A stretch of DNA of 64,000 bases from Acholeplasmataceae bacterium (GCA_021108415.1 JAIOQX010000003.1:310001-374000), one strand, 5' to 3'; positions 8,881 through 17,651 are shown, counted from the first letter of the stretch. Made by a program: numbers and translations. The notes: a model not told the origin generated them from the letters alone.

Positions 8881-10417
8881 GTGCTACCTCCTTTTTCTTA
8901 TCACGTTTAGAACCAGCCATATAAAGACCTAATTCTTCAACAGATACTTTCTTAGGATCAAGTTCACCAACAATCTCACCTTCATACATCACTAATATAC
9001 GATCAGCTAAGTTCATGACTTCATCTAATTCAAGTGACATTAAAAGAACTGCTCGACCATCATCTCTAGCGAGAACGATTTGTTTATGAATAAACTCGAT
9101 TGCACCAACATCTAAACCTCTAGTTGGTTGTACAGAGACTAATAAGTCACAAGTCTTTTCTAATTCACGTGCAATAATCGCTTTTTGTTGATTACCACCT
9201 GACATGGCTCTTGTTGGCGTAATTGCGCCTTGTCCAGAGCGTACATCATATTTTTCAATGAGTCTTTCAGCGTAAGATCTGATATTGGCAAATTTTAAAA
9301 ATCCCTTGTTAGAAAACTCTGGTTGCCAATATCTTTGAAGGACCATATTTTTTTCTAATGAGTAATCTAAAACCAAACCATATTTATGTCTATCTTCTGG
9401 AATGTGACTAATTCCTTTTTTAGAACGATCTCTAATTGTAGTTTTTGTAATATCTTCACCATTTAAGAAAATAGTACCTTCACTTGGTTTTTCTAAACCT
9501 GTAATGATATAGACAACTTCACTTTGACCATTGCCTTCAATACCAGCAAGACATACAACTTCACCAGCTCTTACATCAAAAGAAACATTTTTAACTGAAT
9601 GAAGATCTGAAGTTTTAGATTTTGCACTAATGTTTCTAACTGAAAGAACTACATCTTTTGGTTTAGCTTTTTCTTTATCAATGGTAAAGTTTACATCACG
9701 ACCCACCATCATCTTAGATAGTTTTTTCTTAGTCGTGTTTTTAATCTCTACAGTACCTTTATATTTACCTTTTTGAAGAACAGTACATCGATCAGCTACT
9801 GCCATAATCTCATTTAACTTATGTGTAATAAATAAAATAGATTTACCTTCTTTGGCAAACTCTCTCATAATATCCATTAACTCTTCAATCTCTTGAGGCG
9901 TAAGGACAGCAGTAGGTTCGTCAAAAATTAAGATTTCATTATTTCTATAAAGCATTTTTAAAATTTCAACTCTTTGTTGCATCCCAACTGATATTTTTTC
10001 AATTAACGCATCAGGATCAACTTGCAGCCCATATTGTTCAGATAAATCAATGACTCTTTGTCTAGCATCTTTTTCTTGTAAAAAACCATATTTATTAGGT
10101 TCAACACCCAATATAATATTTTCTAATACAGTAAAGATTTCCACTAATTTGAAATGTTGATGAACCATACCAATACCCAATGCATTAGCATCATTTGGAT
10201 TGTTGATTTCAACTTTTTCTCCATTCTTTCTGATTTCACCTTTTTCTGGTTGATATAAACCAAAAAGAACGCTCATCAGAGTTGATTTACCTGCACCGTT
10301 TTCTCCAAGTAGTGCATGTATCTCACCTTTTTTAAGCTGTAGTGTAATGTCATCATTTGCCACAATACCTGGGAATTCTTTTCTGATATTTAGCATTTCA
10401 ATGATGTAATTTTCCAT
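8873..10417 (-). CDS. nupO: Nucleoside ABC transporter ATP-binding protein, tandem ATPase (NupO-like)
   Basis: A protein of about 514 aa with two ABC ATPase domains, energising the nucleoside importer at the inner membrane face. Domain 1 has Walker A GENGAGKST, signature SVGMQQR and Walker B LIFDEPTAVLT. Domain 2 has a degenerate Walker A (GIEGNGQSE), signature MSGGNQQ and VSVQPTRGLD, the asymmetric pattern typical of sugar and nucleoside importers. The track begins at MHMEN, but the GGCGGTGAT site is well spaced only for the second ATG (10417), which I prefer. It overlaps nupP by 8 bases. Confidence 0.92.
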   Translation of the reverse strand: MENYIIEMLNIRKEFPGIVANDDITLQLKKGEIHALLGENGAGKSTLMSVLFGLYQPEKGEIRKNGEKVEINNPNDANALGIGMVHQHFKLVEIFTVLENIILGVEPNKYGFLQEKDARQRVIDLSEQYGLQVDPDALIEKISVGMQQRVEILKMLYRNNEILIFDEPTAVLTPQEIEELMDIMREFAKEGKSILFITHKLNEIMAVADRCTVLQKGKYKGTVEIKNTTKKKLSKMMVGRDVNFTIDKEKAKPKDVVLSVRNISAKSKTSDLHSVKNVSFDVRAGEVVCLAGIEGNGQSEVVYIITGLEKPSEGTIFLNGEDITKTTIRDRSKKGISHIPEDRHKYGLVLDYSLEKNMVLQRYWQPEFSNKGFLKFANIRSYAERLIEKYDVRSGQGAITPTRAMSGGNQQKAIIARELEKTCDLLVSVQPTRGLDVGAIEFIHKQIVLARDDGRAVLLMSLELDEVMNLADRILVMYEGEIVGELDPKKVSVEELGLYMAGSKRDKKKEVAHD

Positions 10418-10517
10418 ATGCATATCACCGCCATCTTCTATATATATAAATATTTTATCATAGATAAGCTAAATATTTATATATAAATATAAATAATTTT
10501 GATATAAGAAAATTTAT

Positions 10518-10551
10518 AAAAAAAGGAGGAAATGGTAAATACCATTTCCTC
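10518..10551 (-). terminator. Terminator between nupN and nupO
   Basis: On the minus strand GAGGAAATGGTA pairs with TACCATTTCCTC and is followed by CTTTTTTTA. It lies between the lipoprotein gene and the ATPase/permease genes, so it should make transcription of the binding protein exceed that of the membrane complex. Confidence 0.85.
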
Positions 10552-10587
10552 TTAAAACTTTAATATATTATTAAATGTTTTTTAAAC

Positions 10588-11721
10588 TCAGTCTAAAACA
10601 GTTACTGTAACTAAAGTTAACCCTAGTCCAGCAGTTAATTCTTGAGCAGTAGCATTACCATCAGCATCAGCAACAGTAATTGAACGAACTGGATCAACAG
10701 TACCATCAACTAGCATAGCAAATACTAAATCGTAAGCAGCTTTGTCAAATGAAGTAAATCTGTCAAATGCATCGCCATTTTCATCGCCAATAACCATAGT
10801 AGGTAGACCAACACCATCATTAGTAGCATTGAAATAAGTACTCTTACCAGCAAATGTAGTCCATGAATCTGTTTCATAGATTGCTTCTAAAACTTGAATA
10901 ACTGAAGCAGCTAAACCTTTAGTAGCAGAAGTGATAACTGTTGGGCTATCATATCTTTGGTCAACGTCTACACCGATTACTTTAGTTTCATCTTCTGAAG
11001 CAGCAGACATAACTGATTTACCAACTGAACCACCAGCAGCGAAAATTACTTCAGCGCCTTGTTGATACATAAGTTTTGCAGTTGCTTTATTAGCAGCTGA
11101 TTCATCAAAGTTACCAGTATAATGGTAGCTAACAGTTACAGCGCCAGCAGCTAAACTTAATTCAGCAGCAGCATCTTCAGCACCTTGTAGGTAACCATAA
11201 CCAAATGCTTGAACAGCAGGTATTGACATACCACCCATGAAACCAAGAGCTCTCATGCCATCTTTAACAGCAGCATAACCAGCTAGGTAACCTGATTCTT
11301 CTTCAGCATAGAAGATTGATGCAACATTAGATTTAGTTTCAAATGTTGAATAATCTGCAGTATGAGGTGCACCATCTAATAAGATGAATTTTACATCAGG
11401 ATATAATGTTTGAGCTTCATAAATAGGAACTTCAAATAAGAATCCAGGTGTAACGATAACTTTTGCGCCACCTTCAACAGCTAATGCAATTGATGCTAGG
11501 TAACCAGCATCAGATGCTTCTTCAGGTTTATAGTATTGATGTGAAATGTCATTTTCTTCTGCGTATGCCACAACACCTTCCCATGCACCTTGATTAAAGG
11601 ATTTATCGTCGATATTTCCTTTATCTGTAATAAGAGCAATTTCGTACTCTTTTCCACCACAACCTACTAATAAAACAGCAGATAGGGTAATTATAACTAA
11701 CAATGATAATAATTTCTTCAT
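10588..11721 (-). CDS. nupN: BMP-family nucleoside-binding lipoprotein (NupN-like)
   Basis: A 377-aa substrate-binding lipoprotein of the importer. The signal peptide MKKLLSLLVIITLSAVLLVGC carries a clear lipobox (LVGC, acylated Cys 21). The mature part has the BMP/PnrA fold with the hallmark ITDKGNIDDKSFNQGAWEGV, a helix region EEASDAGYLASIALAVEGGAKVIVTPG, and GAEVIFAAGGSVGKSVMSAA. PnrA-type proteins bind purine nucleosides. An AGGAGGAG site precedes the ATG, a good promoter lies upstream, and a terminator separates it from nupOPQ. This organisation fits the need for excess binding protein. Confidence 0.92.
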   Translation of the reverse strand: MKKLLSLLVIITLSAVLLVGCGGKEYEIALITDKGNIDDKSFNQGAWEGVVAYAEENDISHQYYKPEEASDAGYLASIALAVEGGAKVIVTPGFLFEVPIYEAQTLYPDVKFILLDGAPHTADYSTFETKSNVASIFYAEEESGYLAGYAAVKDGMRALGFMGGMSIPAVQAFGYGYLQGAEDAAAELSLAAGAVTVSYHYTGNFDESAANKATAKLMYQQGAEVIFAAGGSVGKSVMSAASEDETKVIGVDVDQRYDSPTVITSATKGLAASVIQVLEAIYETDSWTTFAGKSTYFNATNDGVGLPTMVIGDENGDAFDRFTSFDKAAYDLVFAMLVDGTVDPVRSITVADADGNATAQELTAGLGLTLVTVTVLD

Positions 11722-11763
11722 TCTTTCTCCTCCTATTATCTTTTATTGTTATTACTATATTTG

Positions 11764-11793
11764 ATTATACCACTACATTTGTTAATTTTTCAA
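11764..11793 (-). promoter_or_regulatory. Promoter of nupN
   Basis: Minus-strand -35 TTGAAA, 18-base spacer, -10 TATAAT, about 40 bases before the nupN start. Confidence 0.7.
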
Positions 11794-11911
11794 CACCTTT
11801 TTGATTATGTTTAACAAAAGAGTAGATATATATAATAATTATGCTTAAATGTTATAAACAATTTAAATAGTTTTGATAGTCTAGGTAATTAATATTGTAT
11901 ATATCATGTAA

Positions 11912-11941
11912 AAATAAAAACCTTTAGGTGTCTAAAGGTTT
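11912..11941 (-). terminator. Terminator after the BadF/BadG-type kinase gene
   Basis: AAACCTTTAG/CTAAAGGTTT stem with a 4-base loop and a T-rich minus-strand tail. The stop codon of the kinase gene overlaps the stem. Confidence 0.8.
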
Positions 11942-12851
11942 AAAGTGATTTTTTGGCCATCAATGCTGCTGCAAATGATGGATCTAGAATTGGTGTAATT
12001 ATATTGATATAAGGATCGATAGCTTTAATTTTTTGTTGAAGTTGTTCTTTAAAGTATCCTCTAGAGTTACCTAGAGATCCTACAATAACACATGTTTTAT
12101 TTTTCATTGAGATATAATTATAAACTGCTTTTACAGCTAATGCACATTCATCGGTTGCTAAATCAATAATTTTTTTGGCAAATGCATTATCTTGATTTGC
12201 AAACATTGTCACAATTGGAGCAAGACTTGCGACTCTAGTTCTATCATCATAAAAGTCTTCCATGACATCAAATATATCAGTAGCTTCATTTAATCCTATT
12301 GATCTTGCGATTTCATTTGCAAACGCATCTTTTTCATATCTGCCATCATAAGCTCTAATCGCATATCTAATTGCTTCAGTACCAAGATGAAAACCACTTC
12401 CAAGTGCACCTTCTTGATATCCCCAGCCTCCAGCTTTATGACTTCTATGAATATCTTTACCAAAAGCAACCATATTTGTACCAGATATTAAAGCCATTCC
12501 TTCTTCAAAACATGCTCCAGAATACAAAGCATTTTCCATATCATGTTTGACGATGATAGAAGCATCTTTTTTAAAATAAGGTAGATCTCTTAATCCACGT
12601 TCTACATCAAGAGAATCTGTAGGTAATTCAATACCACTTAGACCAGCAAAGCATGAAGCAATTTTTGTTGTTGGATGTAGATCAAAATATGGTTTTATTG
12701 CTTGATTAATCGCTTCAATAGTTTCTTCTAAAGACACTGTGTCCACAGAAGAAGGTCCACTGGTATTTTCATAGATTAGTTTTTCTCTAATATCTATGAG
12801 TGAGACTTTGGTTTTTGTTCCACCACCATCTATGCCTAAATATAGATCCAT
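11940..12851 (-). CDS. BadF/BadG/BcrA/BcrD-type kinase, N-acetylglucosamine kinase-like
   Basis: A 303-aa ASKHA-fold protein. The phosphate-binding loop is LGIDGGGTKTKVSLID at the N-terminus, followed by SSVDTVSLEETIEAINQA. Other family segments are FAGLSG, KHDMENALYSGACFEEGMALISGTNMVAFG, the glycine-rich AGGWGYQEGALGSGFHLGTEAIRYAIRAYDGR and VGSLGNSRGYFKEQL. This length and pattern match bacterial and eukaryotic N-acetylglucosamine kinases that phosphorylate recycled amino sugars. The gene has its own promoter and terminator, so it is not obviously part of the neighbouring importer operon. Sugar specificity is inferred from family resemblance. Confidence 0.8.
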   Translation of the reverse strand: MDLYLGIDGGGTKTKVSLIDIREKLIYENTSGPSSVDTVSLEETIEAINQAIKPYFDLHPTTKIASCFAGLSGIELPTDSLDVERGLRDLPYFKKDASIIVKHDMENALYSGACFEEGMALISGTNMVAFGKDIHRSHKAGGWGYQEGALGSGFHLGTEAIRYAIRAYDGRYEKDAFANEIARSIGLNEATDIFDVMEDFYDDRTRVASLAPIVTMFANQDNAFAKKIIDLATDECALAVKAVYNYISMKNKTCVIVGSLGNSRGYFKEQLQQKIKAIDPYINIITPILDPSFAAALMAKKSL

Positions 12852-12881
12852 TGTTTTCTCCTTGATATATCATATACTTTA

Positions 12882-12910
12882 ACATTATCTTAAAAATAGA
12901 GGTTTGTCAA
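12882..12910 (-). promoter_or_regulatory. Promoter of the BadF-type kinase gene
   Basis: Minus-strand consensus -35 TTGACA, 17-base spacer, weaker -10 TAATGT. An AAGGAG site lies between it and the ATG. Confidence 0.65.
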
Positions 12911-13355
12911 ATATAATTAAGATAATATTGTATATGGATTGCAAAAAATATAGGCTATAATATGTCGAAAAATAATTAGTATTGTCAAATATGTAGCTGA
13001 CTCTTTATTTATTGATACTAAACATAGTATGAAAAATAAGAAATATTATAGAATTTATGACATCAAAGCGAATTGCAATAGTGGCAAAAGTTATTTGTAA
13101 AAAAGATGAATATATTGAAAGATATTTGAAAACTATCGTAGACAAAGTGTAAAAACAATGATAAAAGATAGTTCCATTTCGTTGATAAACTAGGAAAAAC
13201 TTCATAAATTTGTTATAATTAGTATAATGTAACCGTTTTCTTATGCGAAAGTAATAAAAAAGTAAGAATTCTAAGAAAAGAAATGATTTATGAAATAAAT
13301 ATGAAGTAAATTAATTATATAATATATTAAAAGATGAGATTAGGGGAGATGTAAG
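12911..13355. other. Intergenic region with a probable gene remnant
   Basis: About 445 bases without an intact gene. It holds a short coding remnant (13057-13152) and several TATAAT-like elements near 13214-13228 and 13318-13323 that could serve the downstream regulator. The 66-aa minus-strand ORF here has no ribosome site and looks spurious. Confidence 0.5.
13057..13152 (+). pseudogene. Possible remnant of an ABM-type (antibiotic biosynthesis monooxygenase domain) gene
   Basis: The frame ATG..TAA gives 31 residues, MTSKRIAIVAKVICKKDEYIERYL followed by KTIVDKV. This resembles the first strand and helix of small ABM-fold monooxygenases (IVVVAK.VVKPG..E.F). There is no Shine-Dalgarno site and no continuation in any frame. 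I read it as a decayed leftover; it could also be chance. Confidence 0.3.
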
Positions 13356-14057
13356 TTGCATACAATAGCATTTATAACAAAAACTATTGAACCGTTTGAA
13401 GAGTTAGTTCAATTATTCAAAGATAACCAATACAAAGTTTTGCAAATAGATGTAAATCAAATAGATGAACATGTCTTAAAGTTTTCTGATGTAGATTTTG
13501 TTTGCCTAAATTTGGAATATAACGACATCATCAATCAGCACCTAATTACAACTATTAAAGAAACGACAAAAGCTCCTTTATATATCTTTGGATCTAAGCA
13601 TACTGATTTAGAAAAAGTTGCTTTGTTTAATGCAGGATCAGTTGGGTATATAGATATTCCTTTTTCCAGTATTGAAATTTATGGAAGAATTAACGCAGTA
13701 ATAGAATTCTTATATAAATTAACGAAAAAGAATATTAATAAAATTGTATACGGACCAGTAGAAATTGATTTGACAAATCATAAAATTAAAAATGATTATA
13801 GTATTTATCATTTGACAAAAGTCGAATATAAGATTTTAACCATTTTATTAGAGAAAAAAGATGAAACAGTTACAAAAGATAGAATTATTGATTTTGTATG
13901 GGATAATGATAGATCAGCAACTGATAATGCACTAGGTATTCATATCACTAGACTTCGAAAAAAAATAGAGCATGATCCAAATGTCCAACTCTTAGAAACC
14001 GTTTGGGGTATAGGGTATAGACTAAATTACAAACTATGTGAGCAAAACAGCAAATAG
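13356..14057 (+). CDS. OmpR-type orphan response regulator with a degenerate receiver
   Basis: A 233-aa protein with an N-terminal receiver-like domain (1-120) and a C-terminal winged-helix Trans_reg_C domain (about 130-228) ending RLRKKIEHDPNVQLLETVWGIGYRLNY. The phosphoacceptor position that is usually Asp in a VLLDL context reads FVCLNLEY, with Asn near residue 52. The DYxxKPF segment reads GYIDIPF, lacking the conserved Lys. The domain is therefore probably not phosphorylated by a kinase, and no histidine kinase gene is nearby. Start is TTG with GGGGAG seven bases upstream. It lies just before the UDP-sugar dehydratase gene, though a terminator separates them. Confidence 0.85.
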   Translation: MHTIAFITKTIEPFEELVQLFKDNQYKVLQIDVNQIDEHVLKFSDVDFVCLNLEYNDIINQHLITTIKETTKAPLYIFGSKHTDLEKVALFNAGSVGYIDIPFSSIEIYGRINAVIEFLYKLTKKNINKIVYGPVEIDLTNHKIKNDYSIYHLTKVEYKILTILLEKKDETVTKDRIIDFVWDNDRSATDNALGIHITRLRKKIEHDPNVQLLETVWGIGYRLNYKLCEQNSK

Positions 14058-14067
14058 CTGTTTTTTT
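14044..14067 (+). terminator. Terminator after the response regulator gene
   Basis: AAAACAGC/GCTGTTTT hairpin with loop AAATA and a T run; the stop codon lies inside the hairpin. Confidence 0.85.
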
Positions 14068-14180
14068 CATTTGTATTGTTGTATGATAATAACAATCTTA
14101 AAACCTTTCAAATTGCATAAGTTTATGATAAAATGATTTAGAATAGAAATGAAATTTAAAATATAATTAAGGAGAAATAC

Positions 14181-16061
14181 ATGAAGCAATCAAAGATGAA
14201 GCGAATCCGTCAAGTCCTAACATTTATGACTTTTGATATTATTGCAATATTAGTCACGTATTTGATTGCTATTTTTATGTTCAGTGTATTGGAAGTTCCA
14301 GTGAAAGTTGATGAACTATGGTATGCTATTCCAGGAATCATTATTTTTAAGATTTTAATCTACAGCTTTTTTGGATTATATTCAATGTTGGTCAATCATA
14401 TTGGTTTTGAAGATGTCATTAAAATTTCATTTGCAACTATATTTACTAATGTTGCTATTGTTGTCTTTATTTGGTTAACACACGCTTTATTTATGTATAA
14501 AATGGCGTATTTCTTTATTACAATAGCAGAAATCGCATTAATTACACTGCCTAGAGTCGCAAACCGTTTAATCTTATTCTTTAAGATTAATTGGGATTGG
14601 AATAAAGCTTTAGGAAGAAGAACTTTAATTATTGGTGCTGGATCTGCTGGGGAAGCAGTCTTAAAAGAAATTTATCGAAATAAGGATTTAAACAATATGC
14701 CTATGGGCTTCATCGATGACGATGATACAAAAATAGGTTCTAGGTTATCAGGTGTTAAGATTTTAGGGAAACTTGAAGATATAGAAAGTTTTATTGATGA
14801 GTATAAAATTGAAGAGATTGTTATTGCAATCAATGAATTTCCATCAAAGAAAATTAAAGAATTAAGTCAATTAACTACAGATAAACATATAAGAATTAAA
14901 AAAATGCTTTCTGTCTCAGAGTTAAATGAACAATCCAGACCAAGAATTATTGATGTAAAAATTGAAGATTTATTAAATAGAGAAGAAATACATCTTGAAG
15001 ATGAACAAATTGAAGCATTTATTAAAGATGAAGTTGTCCTAGTTACTGGTGGCGGTGGATCCATTGGTAGTGAATTATGTAGACAGATAGTTAAACTTGG
15101 ACCAAAACAACTTATTATTTTTGATATCTATGAAAACAATGCTTATGATATTCAACAAGAAATACTAAGAGATTTTAAAAAACATGATAAAGAAATTAAC
15201 TTAGTCGTATTAATTGGTAGTGTATACAATAAAAATCGATTAGAAACTGTATTTAATGAATTTAAACCTTCTCTAGTATTCCATGCAGCAGCATATAAAC
15301 ATGTGCCTTTAATGGAAGATAGTGCTATAGAAGCAGTTCGATCTAATGTCATTGGAACATATAATTGTTCAAGTCTAGCTAAAAAATATGAAGCTAAGAA
15401 GTTTGTTTTAGTCAGCAGTGATAAAGCTGTTCGATCAACTAACATCATGGGCGCAACCAAACGCTTTGCAGAATTAATCATACAAAACCAACAAAATGGA
15501 CAAACTAAAACTAAATTTAGTGCTGTAAGATTTGGTAATGTATTAGGCAGTAATGGTTCTGTTATTCCTTTATTTAAAAAACAAATTGAAGATGGTGGTC
15601 CTGTAACTGTAACCCATCCGGATATTACTAGATATTTTATGACCATTCCAGAAGCTGTTGGATTAATCTTACAATGTGGTGTATTTGCTCAAGGTGGAGA
15701 AGTATTTATTCTTGATATGGGTGAACCAACAAAGATTGTTAATTTAGCAGAAAAAATGATCAGCTTAAATGGTCTAAAACCTTATGAAGATATTCAAATA
15801 GAGTTTACAGGTCTAAGACCTGGTGAAAAACTATTTGAAGAATTATTAGTAGATCATGAATATGGTGGACAGTTAAAAACACCAAATGAAAAAATATTTA
15901 TTGAAAAACAGAGAGAAGTTAAAAAAGAAGAACTTGATTTTGAAACATTGTGTGGTAAATTAGAAAACTTAGACAATGAAGAAGTTAAAGTTTGTGTTGC
16001 AAAAATCATTACGACATATAATCGAAATGGTGATTGTGAAAAACCAAATCCAAAAAAATAA
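14181..16061 (+). CDS. Membrane UDP-N-acetylglucosamine 4,6-dehydratase-like protein (CapD/PglF family)
   Basis: A 626-aa polysaccharide-biosynthesis protein. Four membrane helices (about residues 10-125) lead into a CoA-binding-like Rossmann domain (RTLIIGAGSAGEAVLKEI, near 150). A second Rossmann domain begins VLVTGGGGSIGSELCRQI near 283. Long-form family members convert UDP-GlcNAc to UDP-4-keto-6-deoxy-GlcNAc. The PglF catalytic triad Thr-Asp-Lys appears here as Ser-Asp-Lys in VSSDKAVRSTNIMGATKR, a conservative change. FGNVLGSNGSVIPLFKKQI and FTGLRPGEKLFEELL are also conserved. It is monocistronic, far from the polysaccharide locus at 46-62 kb whose reductase and initiating transferase could use its product. 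Confidence 0.88.
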   Translation: MKQSKMKRIRQVLTFMTFDIIAILVTYLIAIFMFSVLEVPVKVDELWYAIPGIIIFKILIYSFFGLYSMLVNHIGFEDVIKISFATIFTNVAIVVFIWLTHALFMYKMAYFFITIAEIALITLPRVANRLILFFKINWDWNKALGRRTLIIGAGSAGEAVLKEIYRNKDLNNMPMGFIDDDDTKIGSRLSGVKILGKLEDIESFIDEYKIEEIVIAINEFPSKKIKELSQLTTDKHIRIKKMLSVSELNEQSRPRIIDVKIEDLLNREEIHLEDEQIEAFIKDEVVLVTGGGGSIGSELCRQIVKLGPKQLIIFDIYENNAYDIQQEILRDFKKHDKEINLVVLIGSVYNKNRLETVFNEFKPSLVFHAAAYKHVPLMEDSAIEAVRSNVIGTYNCSSLAKKYEAKKFVLVSSDKAVRSTNIMGATKRFAELIIQNQQNGQTKTKFSAVRFGNVLGSNGSVIPLFKKQIEDGGPVTVTHPDITRYFMTIPEAVGLILQCGVFAQGGEVFILDMGEPTKIVNLAEKMISLNGLKPYEDIQIEFTGLRPGEKLFEELLVDHEYGGQLKTPNEKIFIEKQREVKKEELDFETLCGKLENLDNEEVKVCVAKIITTYNRNGDCEKPNPKK

Positions 16062-16082
16062 TGCCTTAGGGCATTTTTTTTA
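16060..16082 (+). terminator. Terminator after the 4,6-dehydratase gene
   Basis: AATGCC/GGCATT hairpin with loop TTAG followed by eight T residues. Confidence 0.82.
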
Positions 16083-16155
16083 TAGATAATGATTGTAGAA
16101 TCTTGCAATTTATGATAATTTATTTATATAGATACATGAAAAGAGATGTGATAAC

Positions 16156-16590
16156 ATGAAAAAATGCATTGTTTATTATTCGAAAACAGGCCATACAAAA
16201 CAATTAGTCGATAGATTTGATGGGTTTGATGTTTTTGTAATTAAAGCGGAATCAGATGATCCAAATAATGATCACCCTGTATTAACTAGCATTCCAGATA
16301 TAAATACCTATGAACATGTTATTTTTGGTTGTCCAGTTCATGGATTTCAAATGGCAAAGATTATGAGAACTTATATGATTGGTTTAAAGGATTTAAATCA
16401 TAAAGTCATTGATATCTTTGTAACCCATTATTTTAGGTTTGCTACACTTGGTGGAAATCAAACATTAAAACAAATGAAGCGTATTATAAAAGCTAGAGGT
16501 GGGCATGTTAGATATCAAACATCAATTAATCGAAAATCTAAAAAAAGTAATGGTGCAATGATTGAATTGGTCAGAAAATATAGTAAATGA
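16156..16590 (+). CDS. Flavodoxin-like protein
   Basis: A 144-aa flavodoxin-fold protein. The N-terminal strand and FMN-phosphate loop read CIVYYSKTGHTKQLVDRF, a typical YYSxTGxTK site. HVIFGCPVHGFQMAKIMRTYM corresponds to the second FMN loop. The C-terminus is basic (INRKSKKSNGAMIELVRKYSK). It probably carries electrons or acts as a small NADPH-quinone-type reductase. The start is supported by GATGTGATAAC before the ATG. A shared terminator separates it from the convergent gene. Confidence 0.82.
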   Translation: MKKCIVYYSKTGHTKQLVDRFDGFDVFVIKAESDDPNNDHPVLTSIPDINTYEHVIFGCPVHGFQMAKIMRTYMIGLKDLNHKVIDIFVTHYFRFATLGGNQTLKQMKRIIKARGGHVRYQTSINRKSKKSNGAMIELVRKYSK

Positions 16591-16591
16591 T

Positions 16592-16617
16592 AAAAAAAAC
16601 ACCTTGGTGTTTTTTTA
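16592..16617. terminator. Bidirectional terminator
   Basis: AAAAAAACACC TT GGTGTTTTTTT palindrome between convergent genes; the right arm reaches the stop of the minus-strand gene. Confidence 0.8.
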
Positions 16618-17496
16618 TTTGTTAAAGGTAGATATAGGGATTTTATTGATCCATGAGATAGGTAATTCATAAACTTGAGCTAAGATTGCACCAATGAGTA
16701 ATCCGCGATCGGATGACGCACCACCAATCATTGCATTTAAAGATAGTGCTTCTTCAAAACTATTGGTGTGATATAAGATGTGAATGATGACAGGTATTGC
16801 ATCTTTTATTGAACATGCACGTCCTGCATACGTATCAATAAACGTATTCGTATGTTTGATTTCAATTGCTTTTTCTAATGTAGTGTGCATTTCTGATGGA
16901 GCATTGCTGATTGATTTATGGATTGCATCTTTTAAATTACTATCTTTCAAATGATTGATAATAGCATCAAACATTTTATAATAAGATAAATAAAACGGAT
17001 GATTGGTAAAGAGTTGAGCAAGTGACCAAGCATCATTGGTTGATAAATCTAATTCTTTAGAAACTAGGTATGGAATGAATCCAACAAGATGATCATCGTT
17101 TAAACTCAAATTAGGATTAGCTAAGTTGAGTTGTGTAGAAAGTTCAGATACAATTAGTTTTTTTGCATATGTTTCAACATATCCTCGATATGATCCACCA
17201 GGTATAAATTTGTTAACTAAAAGTTTTTTGTAATCCTCTTTTGAAAAATTGTTTTGATGTGATTGTGCATGATAAAGCCATTTCATGATACTTCCTTGAA
17301 CAGATAAGTCACCTACTTTTGAATTTGGATAAACATAAAAAGAAGGGTTGGCTTGGTCATAAAGAAGTTTTTCTTGAGAAAGAAAAAGAAGGGATTGTTT
17401 TTGTGATAATTCTTCTAAGAACTTGTAATCATATATCCAGTGAACACCAAGTGAAGCAGCATTTGAAAGTAGAGCGGGATAAATATATTTTTTCAT
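16615..17496 (-). CDS. ADP-ribosylglycohydrolase-like protein with altered metal-site motifs
   Basis: A 293-aa protein if it starts at MKKYIYPALLSNAASLG (17496), where AGAGGTGTTAAG is properly spaced; the 312-aa track version begins too early. It resembles an ADP-ribosylglycohydrolase subgroup with a DALSLGxHWIYD N-terminus. Here the usual first Asp is Asn (SNAASLGVHWIYD). The C-terminal metal motif, normally GGDTDTxA, reads GGASSDRGLLIGA. The two-Mg2+ chemistry is therefore doubtful, and the protein may bind rather than cleave ADP-ribosylated or related substrates. No partner gene is evident nearby. Confidence 0.65.
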   Translation of the reverse strand: MKKYIYPALLSNAASLGVHWIYDYKFLEELSQKQSLLFLSQEKLLYDQANPSFYVYPNSKVGDLSVQGSIMKWLYHAQSHQNNFSKEDYKKLLVNKFIPGGSYRGYVETYAKKLIVSELSTQLNLANPNLSLNDDHLVGFIPYLVSKELDLSTNDAWSLAQLFTNHPFYLSYYKMFDAIINHLKDSNLKDAIHKSISNAPSEMHTTLEKAIEIKHTNTFIDTYAGRACSIKDAIPVIIHILYHTNSFEEALSLNAMIGGASSDRGLLIGAILAQVYELPISWINKIPISTFNK

Positions 17497-17595
17497 CTTA
17501 ACACCTCTTAAAAATATCTTAGCATATGAAAAACGTAAAATAAAACAAAACACATTAAGATTTGTAATAGTTAATTAAAAATCAACACTATCTTT

Positions 17596-17623
17596 TTTAC
17601 ACATAAATTTGTTAAAATATAAC
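17596..17623 (+). promoter_or_regulatory. Possible promoter of the malic enzyme gene
   Basis: -35 TTTACA, 16-base spacer, -10 TATAAC, about 28 bases before the ATG. The match is moderate. Confidence 0.4.
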
Positions 17624-17651
17624 TGATAGATTAGAAAGGTCGTATAAATAT

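Noticed and set aside
13005-13205. 66-aa minus-strand ORF
   Set aside because: No ribosome site, composition typical of AT-rich intergenic DNA, and it overlaps a likelier plus-strand remnant.
15152-15646. 164-aa minus-strand ORF
   Set aside because: Shadow of the 4,6-dehydratase gene, whose protein is intact and conserved throughout.
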